This document shows, piece after piece, positions 8,298-17,141 of a DNA stretch of 64,000 bases (position 1 is its first letter; the number at the start of each line of letters is the position of its first letter). Made by a program: the position numbers and the translations under genes. Origin of the DNA: Flavobacteriales bacterium (GTDB lineage: Bacteria; Bacteroidota; Bacteroidia; Flavobacteriales_F; PHOS-HE28); contig JAEUTA010000017.1 of assembly GCA_016788205.1 (NCBI GenBank), positions 1-64,000 of the forward strand, in the 5' to 3' direction. The notes beneath the pieces are model-generated. The model saw nothing but the letters and a program-made list of their open reading frames with translations, was not told where the DNA came from and made no database searches.

Positions 8298-8957
8298 CTA
8301 GGCCGGGACGGTCGCCAAGGCTTTGATGTCCTTCACATCGAGGACGTTCTTCGCGTAGCCCTGCAACACGGCATTGATCATGGCCTGGCCTACCTGCTTC
8401 ATGCTGCACGTGGCCCAGGGCATCACCACAGCGAAGATGGGTACCAGTGCACGCATCCACCATTTGGGGTTGCGCATGCCGGGCGTAAGGGTCATGATGC
8501 CGGGCCGGAAGTTGAACTGCCGCGCGAACCCCATGCGGGCGAGGTCGTTCTCCGTGCGGCCCTTCACGCGCGCCCACATGAGCTTGCCCTTTTCGCTGCT
8601 GTCCGTGCCTCCACCAGAAACGTAGATGAAGGTGGCTTGCGGCGAGGCACCGTGCACGGCTTTCGCGAACGCGATGGTGGTGTCGTAGGTCAGTCGCGTG
8701 AAGTCGGCTTCGTTCTTCCCCACGGAGCTGACACCGGCGCAGTAGAAGCAGCCGTCGTAGCCACGCAGTCGTTCGGCCACCGCACCGAGCGAGAAGAAGT
8801 CCTGTACCAGAAGCTCCTTCAATTTCGTGTGTGTCCGTCCGCAGCTCTTGCGGCCCACCACCAGCACTTCTCCGATGGAGGGGTCAGCGAGGCACTCCAG
8901 CAAGACCCCTTCACCCACATAGCCGGTGGCACCGGTGATGATGACGCGCTTTCCCAT
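8298..8957 (-). CDS. NAD(P)-binding atypical SDR / epimerase-family protein
   Basis: This 219-residue Rossmann protein begins MGKRVIITGATGYVGEG, with the G-x-x-G-x-x-G dinucleotide-binding loop at residues 9-15. It continues with YCAGVSS near 93 and a YVSGGGTDSS segment near 130. K149 in a R-V-K-G-R-T-E-N context takes the place of the classical YxxxK. The family (NmrA/epimerase-like small SDRs) includes oxidoreductases and redox sensors; the substrate cannot be read. A hydrophobic stretch near 175-195 (ALVPIFAVVMPWATC) may attach it to a membrane. It converges with the small gene at 8082 and diverges from the hydrolase at 9016. Confidence 0.82.
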   Translation of the reverse strand: MGKRVIITGATGYVGEGVLLECLADPSIGEVLVVGRKSCGRTHTKLKELLVQDFFSLGAVAERLRGYDGCFYCAGVSSVGKNEADFTRLTYDTTIAFAKAVHGASPQATFIYVSGGGTDSSEKGKLMWARVKGRTENDLARMGFARQFNFRPGIMTLTPGMRNPKWWMRALVPIFAVVMPWATCSMKQVGQAMINAVLQGYAKNVLDVKDIKALATVPA

Positions 8958-9015
8958 GGTGCGAAGCTAGGACGCGTTACTTCGCAGCGAGGCGAGCATT
9001 CTGTTCCACACCACC

Positions 9016-10269
9016 ATGCGCCGTACCCTCCTGCCCTTCCTCCTGCTGGTCCTGGCCTACTGCACCGCAGGGGTCGCGAACGCCTGCACCGCTTTCAAGA
9101 TCACCCGCGAGGGGCGCACCATCGTGGGCAATAACGAGGATGCGTGGAGCATCAACGCACAGGTGCGTTTCGAGCAGGGACACGACGGTGGCTACGGCGT
9201 GGTGTACTTCGGGCATTTCAACGGGCATCCGTTGCGGAGCATGGTGGATCAGCTGGGCATGAACGAAGCCGGACTGGTCTTGGATGGATTATCCATCCAG
9301 CCGAAGAGCGCTCCCGCGATCGCGGGAAAGAAGCAGGTGCCGTTCGACGAGCTGATGCCGATGGTGTTGCGCAGCTGTGCGGATGTACACCAGGCGGCCG
9401 CCATCCTGCGCACCACGGACAACAGCTGGCTTACGCAGTCCATGTTGTTCCTCACCGACCGCAACGGTGAATACCTGATCGTAGAGGCCGATACGCTGAT
9501 CTTCGGCAACGCGGACACGTATGCCGTGGGCAACTGGCGCATGAGCTCCTGTACCGACCCCGATGCCATTCCCATTCCGCGTCTGCAAGCAGGGCGCGCC
9601 CTGCTCACGGACGGCACCACCACCTCCATCGCACAAGGCACCGCCGTGCTGGAACGCATGAAAGCCTGTCGCACCAAGCTGGGCGAGGGAACGCTCTTCA
9701 GCGTGTTGTTCGATACCCAGCTTCTGCAAGCGCACCTCTACTTCTACCACGACTTCAGCGAGGTAATCACGTTCAACTTGAAGGATGAACTGGCGAAAGG
9801 CGATCGCACGGTGGCGATGGCGCCGCTCTTCGGAGCGCGACCGGAGTATGATGCTCTGGTCGGGTACATCACCCCCTTCCATGTACGCTGGCTCTTCTGG
9901 GCGCTGGTCGCATGGCTCGGCCTCGCCGTGCTCGTGGGGGTGGTATGCGCCGTGCTGTTCCTCGTGCGCGCGGTGCGGTGCATGTTGCGCAAGCCGGCCG
10001 GGCGCCTCATGCCCATCGTGTTGCTTGGCCTGACCTGCTTGGTGATGGTGCTGATCACCGGTTCCCTGCTGATGAAGGAAGGCGTGTACTACTTCGGCCT
10101 GGGCGACGTGGAACCCTTCGTCGCATGGTCGCCCCTGGTGCTGATCGCGCTGCTGGCGCTGCTCGCCTGGTCGTGGAGACACGGGCCGCGTTGGAGCATG
10201 GTCGGCGGCGCGCTCCTTCTGCTTCCGTACGTGTTCCTGCTGGGCTACTGGGGCATGCTCATCCCCTGA
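9016..10269 (+). CDS. Exported Ntn-hydrolase (linear amide C-N hydrolase/C45-like) with C-terminal membrane domain
   Basis: Residues 1-23 form a signal peptide ending VANA. The next residue, Cys24 (CTAFKI), would become the N-terminal nucleophile after cleavage, as in penicillin V acylase/choloylglycine-hydrolase-like Ntn-hydrolases. IVGNNEDAW near residue 36 is the conserved N-x-E-D segment, and GMNEAGLVLDG near 83 is also typical. The hydrolase domain spans about 24-260. About four hydrophobic segments follow (roughly 291-321, 333-355, 371-388 and 393-415), an unusual membrane-anchoring C terminus for this family. The likely role is hydrolysis of an amide substrate on the outer side of the inner membrane; the substrate is unknown. 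It is transcribed away from the SDR gene and stands alone. Confidence 0.8.
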   Translation: MRRTLLPFLLLVLAYCTAGVANACTAFKITREGRTIVGNNEDAWSINAQVRFEQGHDGGYGVVYFGHFNGHPLRSMVDQLGMNEAGLVLDGLSIQPKSAPAIAGKKQVPFDELMPMVLRSCADVHQAAAILRTTDNSWLTQSMLFLTDRNGEYLIVEADTLIFGNADTYAVGNWRMSSCTDPDAIPIPRLQAGRALLTDGTTTSIAQGTAVLERMKACRTKLGEGTLFSVLFDTQLLQAHLYFYHDFSEVITFNLKDELAKGDRTVAMAPLFGARPEYDALVGYITPFHVRWLFWALVAWLGLAVLVGVVCAVLFLVRAVRCMLRKPAGRLMPIVLLGLTCLVMVLITGSLLMKEGVYYFGLGDVEPFVAWSPLVLIALLALLAWSWRHGPRWSMVGGALLLLPYVFLLGYWGMLIP

Positions 10270-10301
10270 CCTCTGGATGCCGACCACCCGGATCGGCGCT
10301 G

Positions 10302-10883
10302 CTACATCCGGTACATCCCCGGCTCCGGAGGGAAGACGATGCGCGGCTGCATCCCCAACGGATCCTTCTCCTTGGTGTAGTCCGGATACATCCGTGCCGA
10401 GAGGAACCATGCCAAGCCGGCGATCGATATGGAAAGCAGGTGACGACCGAACTCCCACGGATCCACGCTTCCCTTGGCCAACTCGGAAAGGTCGTTGAGG
10501 ACCGCGAACAACGTGAGGCCATTGATGAAGGCCAGCCACTGCAAGCCTTCACCACGGTAGCGGTACACCGCGATGCCGAGGAAGATGGTGGCGAAGGGCA
10601 ACACGCGGAGCATACGCCAGCTGCTCTCCATCTTCACTTCACCCGCTACGAACGGGCGCAGCAATTGGAGCAGGGCGAACGCGATGATGCACGCCAACAG
10701 CGCCTGGTGGTACGACTTGAAATGCTCGCGCGCCGCCAGCGAAGGCACGTAACGCACCACCTTGGCGATCTTCTCGGGCTTCTCCTCCGGAAGCTCCATC
10801 ACCAGCTCGTCGAAGATGTGCTGGCGCGAATAGCCGAAGCTGGCCCGTTCCTCGGCCCGTTCACGGATCTCCTTCGGCTTCAT
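10302..10883 (-). CDS. Four-helix membrane protein, unknown function
   Basis: The 193-residue protein (ATG at 10883; a GTG lies one codon upstream) starts with a charged cytosolic part. This part (KEIRERAEERASFGYSRQ..., residues 1-55) contains a short ELPEEKPEKIAKVVRYVPS segment that resembles a small helical regulatory motif. Four hydrophobic segments follow at about 60-80, 92-110, 117-136 and 147-165. The C terminus carries MYPDYTKEKDPLGMQPRI. I do not recognise a family. It converges on the Ntn-hydrolase gene with 32 bases between them and is not part of an evident operon. Confidence 0.65.
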   Translation of the reverse strand: MKPKEIRERAEERASFGYSRQHIFDELVMELPEEKPEKIAKVVRYVPSLAAREHFKSYHQALLACIIAFALLQLLRPFVAGEVKMESSWRMLRVLPFATIFLGIAVYRYRGEGLQWLAFINGLTLFAVLNDLSELAKGSVDPWEFGRHLLSISIAGLAWFLSARMYPDYTKEKDPLGMQPRIVFPPEPGMYRM

Positions 10884-11010
10884 CACCGCGAAGTACGCTG
10901 AACCCGTTGGAACTCCCCCGCCATCAGCAACGGCCTACGACCGCTCATCAAGGCTTGAAGGAGCTGGAGGCGACCGGCGAATGCCTTTGTTACCGATCTT
11001 ACCACCGTAC

Positions 11011-12432
11011 ATGGCCGCAACCACCACCGCATCATCGTCGAAAGGCATCCGCAGCGTGATCTGGGCATCATCGCTCGGCACACTGATCGAGTGGTACGAC
11101 TTCTACATCTTCGGCAGCCTGGCCACGGTCATCGCCACGCAGTTCTTCCCGAAGAGCGATCCCACCGCCGCGTTGCTGAGCGTGCTGGCCACCTTCGCGG
11201 CGGGCTTCATCGTTCGGCCCTTCGGCGCGCTGGTGTTCGGACGCATCGGGGATCTCGTCGGCCGCAAGTACACCTTCCTGCTCACGCTCATCATCATGGG
11301 CGGCAGCACGTTCTGCATCGGCCTGGTGCCGAGCTACGAAAGCATCGGTTTCGCGGCACCGATCATCGTGCTCGTGCTCCGTCTGTTGCAAGGCCTCGCG
11401 CTCGGCGGTGAATACGGTGGCGCTGCGACCTACGTGGCCGAACACGCACCACCCGGACGTCGCGGCTTCTACACCTCGTGGATCCAGACCACCGCCACGC
11501 TCGGCCTATTCGTTTCCCTCGGCGTGATCCTGCTCACACGCCACAGCCTCGATAGCGATCCTGCCGCTTCCATCGCCAAGTTCAACGATTGGGGCTGGCG
11601 CATTCCCTTCCTGCTGTCCATCGTGCTCGTGGGCGTCAGCGTGTACATCCGGTTGAAGATGCACGAGAGCCCGCTCTTCGCGAAGCTGAAGAGTGAAGGC
11701 AAGACGAGCACGAACCCGTTGAAGGAGAGCTTCGCCCACAAGCGCAACCTGAAGATGGTGCTGCTCGCGCTGTTCGGTGCCACCATGGGCCAGGGTGTGG
11801 TGTGGTACACCGGACAGTTCTATGCGCAGAGCTTTTTGGAGAACACCTGCAAGCTCGACTTCGACCAGTCGCGCACCATCCTGATCTGGGCCATTCTCTT
11901 CGCCACGCCCTTCTTCGTGGTCTTCGGCGCGTGGAGCGATCGTATCGGGCGCAAGTGGATCATGATCGCGGGCATGGTGCTGGCGGTGTTCACGTACCGA
12001 CCGCTATTCGGCACCATGCTGGACCTCACCGATGCATCCAAGTCGCGCATGGAGCAGGTCGATGTTCATTCAACGAGCGTGGTCCAGCCGCCGGAGAACA
12101 CGAAAACCGTTGTCGACACCTCGACCTACTGGAAACTCGTCGGCATCGTCTTCATCCTGATCCTCTACGTCACCATGGTCTACGGGCCGATCGCCGCCTT
12201 CCTCGTGGAGCTCTTCCCCACGCGCATCCGCTACACGTCCATGTCGCTCCCCTACCACATCGGCAACGGGGTGTTCGGTGGATTGACGCCGTTCATCGCC
12301 ACGCTGCTTACGACCATGCATGTGGGCGACAAGCTCGTCGGGCTCTGGTACCCGATCATCATCGCCGGTGTGAGTTGCTTGATCGGAGGCGTGTATCTGA
12401 CCGCGAAGCTCGACCGCAACGTGAACGACTAG
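11011..12432 (+). CDS. MFS transporter of the metabolite:H+ symporter (MHS) type
   Basis: From MAATTTASSSKGI the product has 473 residues with about 12 membrane segments. LGTLIEWYDFYIFG near 24, RPFGALVFGRIGDLVGRK near 70 and GLALGGEYGGAATYVAE near 130 are hallmark motifs of the MHS/sugar-porter branch, which moves small carboxylates and osmolytes with protons. The cytoplasmic-loop motif G-R-I-G-D-x-x-G-R-K is intact. The frame opens ten codons earlier, but MPLLPILPPY looks like leader sequence. A tiny membrane protein gene follows after 3 bases and acs after it. The order suggests uptake of acetate, propionate or another monocarboxylate; this is inference from neighbourhood only. Confidence 0.88.
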   Translation: MAATTTASSSKGIRSVIWASSLGTLIEWYDFYIFGSLATVIATQFFPKSDPTAALLSVLATFAAGFIVRPFGALVFGRIGDLVGRKYTFLLTLIIMGGSTFCIGLVPSYESIGFAAPIIVLVLRLLQGLALGGEYGGAATYVAEHAPPGRRGFYTSWIQTTATLGLFVSLGVILLTRHSLDSDPAASIAKFNDWGWRIPFLLSIVLVGVSVYIRLKMHESPLFAKLKSEGKTSTNPLKESFAHKRNLKMVLLALFGATMGQGVVWYTGQFYAQSFLENTCKLDFDQSRTILIWAILFATPFFVVFGAWSDRIGRKWIMIAGMVLAVFTYRPLFGTMLDLTDASKSRMEQVDVHSTSVVQPPENTKTVVDTSTYWKLVGIVFILILYVTMVYGPIAAFLVELFPTRIRYTSMSLPYHIGNGVFGGLTPFIATLLTTMHVGDKLVGLWYPIIIAGVSCLIGGVYLTAKLDRNVND

Positions 12433-12435
12433 ACC

Positions 12436-12675
12436 ATGCAACTCATCAAACGCACACTCGGACTGGTCTGCATGATGCTTGGGCCGCTCGCGATCTGGTA
12501 CCTGGTGAGCACCGCATCCAGCGAGATCGCGCGCAAACCCGGCACCGACACCTGGATCCAATGGGGCGTTTTCGTCGGTGTGTTCCTGCCCATCGCCATC
12601 GGCCTGGTGCTCTTCGGCTACTACGCCCTACGCGGCGAATACGATCGCTTGCCGAGTCGCTCCGATGAGCTTTGA
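12436..12675 (+). CDS. Small two-helix membrane protein, DUF6814-like
   Basis: This is a 79-residue protein with two membrane segments (about 8-27 and 42-64) and the ending GYYALRGEYDRLP. It lies 3 bases behind the MHS transporter and 29 bases ahead of the acs start. I recall such small proteins (DUF6814) following MFS transporters in Bacteroidota, which fits an accessory subunit or stability factor, but the assignment is from memory. It has no catalytic motif. Confidence 0.75.
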   Translation: MQLIKRTLGLVCMMLGPLAIWYLVSTASSEIARKPGTDTWIQWGVFVGVFLPIAIGLVLFGYYALRGEYDRLPSRSDEL

Positions 12676-12704
12676 TCCGCATCTTTGAACGAGACGTCCT
12701 GAAC

Positions 12705-14624
12705 ATGACCGCCGTGACCAACACTTCCGCCTTCCATCGCCTGCGCACCAACGCCGATTACCAAGCGGCCTACGCCCGAAGCGTGCAAGACCCCGAAGGC
12801 TTCTGGGCCGCGCAAGCCGAGGAGTTCACCTGGAAGAAGAAATGGGATCGTGTGCTCGACTGGAACTTCGATGCGCCCGATGTGAAGTGGTTCGTAGGTG
12901 GTCAGCTGAACATCACCGAGAACTGCCTTGACCGCCACCTGGCTATGCGCGGCGACAAGACCGCGATCCTCTGGGAAGGCAACGACCCGAACGAGGCCAC
13001 GCAACACATCACCTACACCCAACTGCATGAGCGCGTGTGCCGCTACGCGAACGTGCTCAAACGCAACGGCGTGAAGAAGGGCGACCGCGTGTGCATCTAC
13101 ATGCCGATGATCCCCGAACTCGCTGTAGCGGTGCTGGCCTGCGCGCGCATCGGCGCGATCCATTCCGTGGTGTTCGCGGGCTTCAGTGCGCAGAGCATCG
13201 CTGATCGTGTGCAGGATGCTGATGCCGCGTACGTCCTCACCAGCGATGGCATGATGCGCGGTGCGAAGAAGGGACCTGTGAAAGCCATCGTGGATGAAGC
13301 CCTGAAGAGTTGTCCTGGCGTGAAGAAGGTGATCGTGACCAAGCGTACCGGTGATGCCGTGGCCATGAGCGACGGCCGCGATGTATGGCTGCACGATGAA
13401 CTGAAGCATGTCGATGCCGACTGCCCGGCCGAACCGATGGACAGCGAGAATGTGCTCTTCATCCTCTACACCAGCGGCAGCACCGGGAAACCCAAAGGTG
13501 TGGTGCACACGTGCGGCGGCTACATGGTGTATGCGGACTATACTTTCCGCAACGTGTTCCAGTACGAGGAGAACGACGTGTACTGGTGTACCGCCGACGT
13601 GGGTTGGGTCACAGGCCACAGCTACATCATCTACGGACCCTTGCTCGCAGGCGCCACCTCGTTGATGTTCGAGGGCATTCCCACCTACCCCGATGCAGGA
13701 CGTTTCTGGCAGGTGATCGACAAGCATAAGGTCTCCATCTTCTACACCGCGCCTACCGCGATCCGCTCGCTGATGGCGCAAGGGCTCGATTTCGTGAAGC
13801 CCTATGCACTGTCTTCCTTGAAAGTGATCGGTAGCGTAGGTGAACCGATCAACGAAGAAGCCTGGCATTGGTATAAGGAACACATCGGGCACAACCGCTG
13901 CCCCATCGTGGATACGTGGTGGCAAACCGAGACCGGCGGCATCCTGATCTCTTCGCTCGCCGGTGTTACGGACGAGAAACCAAGCTACGCTGCATGGCCG
14001 TTGCCCGGCGTGCAACCTGTGCTGCTCACACCCGACGGCAAGGAGATCGCCGAGAACGACGTGGAAGGCCTGCTCGCGATCAAGTTCCCGTGGCCGAGCA
14101 TCATCCGCACCACCTACGGCGATCACGAGCGATGCCGACAGACCTACTTCAGCAGCTACAAGGGCTACTACTTCACCGGCGATGGCGCACGCCGCGATGC
14201 TGAAGGCCGCTACCGCATCATCGGTCGCGTGGACGATGTGATCAACGTGAGCGGTCACCGCTTCGGAACGGCCGAGATCGAGAACGCGATCAACGAAAGT
14301 GAATGGGTGGTGGAGAGCGCCGTGGTGGGCTATCCGCACGACATCAAAGGCCAGGTCATCTACGCCTACGTGATCACCGACAAGCGGATCGACGATGCCG
14401 ACAAGGCCCGCGCCGAGATCCTCGCCACGGTGACGAAGGTGATCGGTCCCATCGCCAAACCGGACAAGATCCAGTTCGTGAGCGGCCTGCCCAAGACACG
14501 CAGCGGCAAGATCATGCGACGGATCCTGCGGAAGGTGGCGGAGAACGAGCTGGGAAGTTTGGGGGACACCTCCACCCTGCTGGATCCTACCGTTGTGGAT
14601 GAGATCAAGGCGGGGCGGGTGTGA
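12705..14624 (+). CDS. acs: Acetyl-CoA synthetase
   Basis: This 639-residue AMP-forming acetate-CoA ligase activates acetate with ATP and CoA in the cytosol. Visible motifs are the P-loop-like YTSGSTGKPKG near residue 254, WWQTETGG near 404 that shapes the acetate pocket, and TGDGAR with the following adenylate-binding Asp. SGHRFGTAEIE is near 517. PKTRSGKIMRR is near 600, whose Lys is catalytic and the usual acetylation control site. The length is normal for Acs. I chose ATG 12705 because the upstream TTG at 12672 overlaps the previous stop and would add an atypical leader. Transporter, DUF6814-like gene and acs probably form one operon. Confidence 0.95.
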   Translation: MTAVTNTSAFHRLRTNADYQAAYARSVQDPEGFWAAQAEEFTWKKKWDRVLDWNFDAPDVKWFVGGQLNITENCLDRHLAMRGDKTAILWEGNDPNEATQHITYTQLHERVCRYANVLKRNGVKKGDRVCIYMPMIPELAVAVLACARIGAIHSVVFAGFSAQSIADRVQDADAAYVLTSDGMMRGAKKGPVKAIVDEALKSCPGVKKVIVTKRTGDAVAMSDGRDVWLHDELKHVDADCPAEPMDSENVLFILYTSGSTGKPKGVVHTCGGYMVYADYTFRNVFQYEENDVYWCTADVGWVTGHSYIIYGPLLAGATSLMFEGIPTYPDAGRFWQVIDKHKVSIFYTAPTAIRSLMAQGLDFVKPYALSSLKVIGSVGEPINEEAWHWYKEHIGHNRCPIVDTWWQTETGGILISSLAGVTDEKPSYAAWPLPGVQPVLLTPDGKEIAENDVEGLLAIKFPWPSIIRTTYGDHERCRQTYFSSYKGYYFTGDGARRDAEGRYRIIGRVDDVINVSGHRFGTAEIENAINESEWVVESAVVGYPHDIKGQVIYAYVITDKRIDDADKARAEILATVTKVIGPIAKPDKIQFVSGLPKTRSGKIMRRILRKVAENELGSLGDTSTLLDPTVVDEIKAGRV

Positions 14625-14673
14625 TCCTTGACTTCCTGAAGTAGGCAGCAGGCTGAGCAACAACTTCAGCGGC

Positions 14674-15051
14674 ATGTCATACAACAGATCATATTCGTCC
14701 CAGACATTCGCGGACCACGGGAATGTGGAAGGGGATAGCTTTGCCTCTATGGAGGAAGAAATAACCATCACTGGAAAGTCCGGGAGGGTGTATCGCTTTG
14801 CACTATTCCGAATGGAACATCTTGCGATGCTCGTTGATCCTCACAAAACTGGAGCCGTTGTAGTCGTTGTCACCGATAGCCAGACCAAACTCGTTTACGC
14901 TACGTACTCCGAAAATGGTCCTAGGGAAGGCTTGTTACGTGCTCATATGCATCTACGCTATGAGAGCGGATACTTCGGATACATACGGGTCGCAGACTTT
15001 GAAGGAGCCAGTATTGCTGGCGACATTCAGGCGGGGATAATACCAGCTTGA
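14674..15051 (+). CDS. Orphan hypothetical protein
   Basis: This 125-residue protein has no signal peptide or membrane segment. It seems to be a beta-rich fold (EEEITITGKSGRVYRFALFR, AVVVVVTDSQTKLVYATYS, LRYESGYFGYIRVADF). Codon use is richer in A and T at third positions than in the flanking acs and regulator genes, which may mean recent acquisition. It has no clear link to its neighbours: acs ends 49 bases upstream, and the regulator downstream is on the opposite strand. I do not recognise the family. Confidence 0.6.
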   Translation: MSYNRSYSSQTFADHGNVEGDSFASMEEEITITGKSGRVYRFALFRMEHLAMLVDPHKTGAVVVVVTDSQTKLVYATYSENGPREGLLRAHMHLRYESGYFGYIRVADFEGASIAGDIQAGIIPA

Positions 15052-15093
15052 TAAATGAGTCACTAGAGAGTACCGCAACTAAAGGCGGCTTGT

Positions 15094-16545
15094 CTATTCC
15101 TGCTCCTTCATCAACCGTTCCATCGCCGCGTTGATCCGCTCGAAGCGCTCATCGCGTTCGGCGACCACCGTGCGTAATGCGAGCGCCGTGCTTTTCACCG
15201 CCTTATCACGAAGGAAACCCACCACCTTCCCGTTGGCGTTGTTCACCTCCATCCCGATACACACCGCCAGGCTGCGGCCCGGTTCGCGGCCCATCTGGCG
15301 GCCGATGGCGATCACCAGGAATGTGCGCCCGTCGCTGTGCGCGAACCGATGCGCTTCGCAGATAGGTCCTGTGTACTTCTTCTTCGTACGCAGGTCATCG
15401 ATGCGCTGGAATAGGCCTTCCTTCAACCATGCGCCAACACCGTCGTTGAGCATTTCGATGGCCAGGGGCTGTTGAGCGCGGTCCAGGAAAAGCTCCTTCA
15501 TCGGCTCCACCGTGCCACGTGCGCGGTCATGGTCGAAGCGTTGAAAGAACAAGCTCGTGATCCCGAAGTGCTGCGGTGCGAGGTTCGTCAGGCGCACCAT
15601 GAACATCTCCGGGGATGAGTTGTGGCGTGCCAGCAGATCGAGTAGCGCGCCACCCTCGAAGCTGCTCCTCGCGAAGAACGAACGCAGGCCGTCGACCAGT
15701 TGTACGGGCGGGAGCAACAGGGCTCCCCCGAAATAGCTCGCCTTGCTGTTGTTCAGCACGTGATCGAAACTGGTGGCGCGTGGCCAGGGTGTCATCAACG
15801 CGCGCTGGCCGGTAAGGCCCAGGAACGCATAACCCAGCTCCTTCGCAAAGAGGAACGCCTTCTGGTTCTCCGCGAGGTGCGCGTTGATCAACAGCTTCTT
15901 CCTTTCGGGGATGAAGACGCTGCGGATGTGCGACAACTCGGGATATGCATCCAATCCGGTCTCCTCCACGGTATAGCCGAACCGATCCACGAGAAGTGCG
16001 CGTAAACGGACGCTCTCCAATCCCTCCAGATCGGCCACCCCGTGGAGCGCGCGGAACCGCACCACTTCAGCTTCGAGATCCGGGAAGTAGTTCTCGTGCA
16101 GCTCTTGATAGGAACGCAATGCGGCGAAGTAGAAATGCTCCTGCGACAGGTTGTAGTTGGCGGCGATGCGTGCCAGCGTGCTGATGAACGCTGTGACCTT
16201 TGCCGGCGCATTGGCGATGAGTTCCACGAGCTTGCCGCGGTCGATACCGAAAAGGTCAAGGGGCACTTCCTTCAGGAACCCGCTTTCAAGCAGCTCACCG
16301 ACCGGAGCCAGGTGCTTGTCCAGCTTCAGGCTCACCAACGTGTCGAAGGTGGTGCCCAGCGCTTTGGCCAGTGCTGCGATCTTCTCGGCCTTCGGATACT
16401 TACGGCCCTTCTCGATCTCGTTCAGGTAGGACACGGAGAGACCGGTCAGCTGACCGAGCTGCGCCAGCGAAAGGTCCTGCGCCTGTCGCGCGCGCCGCAA
16501 CTTCAGCCCGAAGATCAACCGGATGTCCTCCTCCTTCAGCTCCAT
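15094..16545 (-). CDS. ScfR/RamB-like regulator with XRE HTH and ImmA/IrrE-like domain
   Basis: The 483-residue protein starts at MELKEEDIR. An XRE helix-turn-helix covers about residues 8-65 (RRARQAQDLSLAQLGQLTGLS, YLNEIEKGRKYP). An IrrE/ImmA-like middle part (FIPERKKLLINAHLAENQKAFLFAKELGYAFLG, near 210) lacks a clear HExxH zinc site. A C-terminal domain contains ARGTVEP...ICEAHRFAHSDGRTFLVIAIGRQMG. This architecture is that of short-chain fatty-acyl-responsive regulators (RamB, MccR, PrpQ), which sense acyl-CoAs and control acetate or propionate pathways. Acs lies 470 bases away on the opposite strand, and icmF is also in this window, so acyl-CoA control is plausible. An upstream extension to 16590 is unlikely. 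Confidence 0.82.
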   Translation of the reverse strand: MELKEEDIRLIFGLKLRRARQAQDLSLAQLGQLTGLSVSYLNEIEKGRKYPKAEKIAALAKALGTTFDTLVSLKLDKHLAPVGELLESGFLKEVPLDLFGIDRGKLVELIANAPAKVTAFISTLARIAANYNLSQEHFYFAALRSYQELHENYFPDLEAEVVRFRALHGVADLEGLESVRLRALLVDRFGYTVEETGLDAYPELSHIRSVFIPERKKLLINAHLAENQKAFLFAKELGYAFLGLTGQRALMTPWPRATSFDHVLNNSKASYFGGALLLPPVQLVDGLRSFFARSSFEGGALLDLLARHNSSPEMFMVRLTNLAPQHFGITSLFFQRFDHDRARGTVEPMKELFLDRAQQPLAIEMLNDGVGAWLKEGLFQRIDDLRTKKKYTGPICEAHRFAHSDGRTFLVIAIGRQMGREPGRSLAVCIGMEVNNANGKVVGFLRDKAVKSTALALRTVVAERDERFERINAAMERLMKEQE

Positions 16546-16653
16546 GGCTGAAAAGTAGCACGAAAGGCTACCAGCGATCTTCAACGGCACAGCGGCACTC
16601 CGCAGCTAACGCTCGCGGCCGCGCCCACGCGATCACCTGTGCCATGCAACGAA

Positions 16654-16679
16654 CAAGCCCCGACACATGCCGGGGCTTG
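16654..16679 (-). terminator. Hairpin after the DUF779 gene
   Basis: A perfect 9-base stem (CAAGCCCCG and CGGGGCTTG) with an 8-base loop lies 25 bases beyond the stop at 16704. The T-rich tail on the minus strand is weak. It fits a terminator for the aldehyde dehydrogenase operon and separates it from the ScfR-like gene. Confidence 0.6.
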
Positions 16680-16703
16680 CTACTGGTCGGGAGAGGAGAG
16701 CGT

Positions 16704-17135
16704 TCAACCACCCATGAGCACGGGCTCCAACCGCGACACTTCAACTTCTTCGAAGAGCCTGGAACGGATGTGGAACCGTTTACCGTACGGGATCTCCAGA
16801 CTGAAACTGGAGCCGCGACCATCCACCACATCCAAGGTGAGCTGGCAGTGCTTCCAGTACGCGAACTGCTCGGCGTGCATCCAGAACTCCACACCATCCA
16901 CCACGCCCAACCGCACATCCTGGCTGCCCATGCGGAACTCATCCTTCGGGAAACACATGGGCTGCGAACCATCACAACAACCACCGCTCTGGTGGAAGAC
17001 CAACGGACCGTGCGCCTTGCGGATCACATCCAGGAGCTCCAACGCTGCGAACGTCGCCGTGATGCGCGGTACCGTAGTTCCTATTTCTGTCATGATGCGA
17101 TCGGAAGGGTCGATGAACGTGATGGATTCGAGCAT
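16704..17135 (-). CDS. DUF779 protein, partner of aldehyde dehydrogenase
   Basis: This protein has 143 residues from ATG 17135, or 129 from the alternative ATG at 17093 (MTEIGTTVP). The core GPLVFHQSGGCCDGSQPMC carries the conserved His and Cys pair and the following Cys that define the family and suggest metal binding. The gene starts 6 bases behind the aldehyde dehydrogenase stop, so the two form an operon. DUF779 genes are regularly found downstream of this kind of dehydrogenase; the biochemical role is not settled. Confidence 0.88.
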   Translation of the reverse strand: MLESITFIDPSDRIMTEIGTTVPRITATFAALELLDVIRKAHGPLVFHQSGGCCDGSQPMCFPKDEFRMGSQDVRLGVVDGVEFWMHAEQFAYWKHCQLTLDVVDGRGSSFSLEIPYGKRFHIRSRLFEEVEVSRLEPVLMGG

Positions 17136-17141
17136 GATGGC

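Noticed and set aside
12621-14771. 716-codon open frame antisense to acs
   Set aside because: It lies wholly over a well-supported gene, is rich in His, Asp and Val as expected from reversed GC-rich codons, and shows no family signature.
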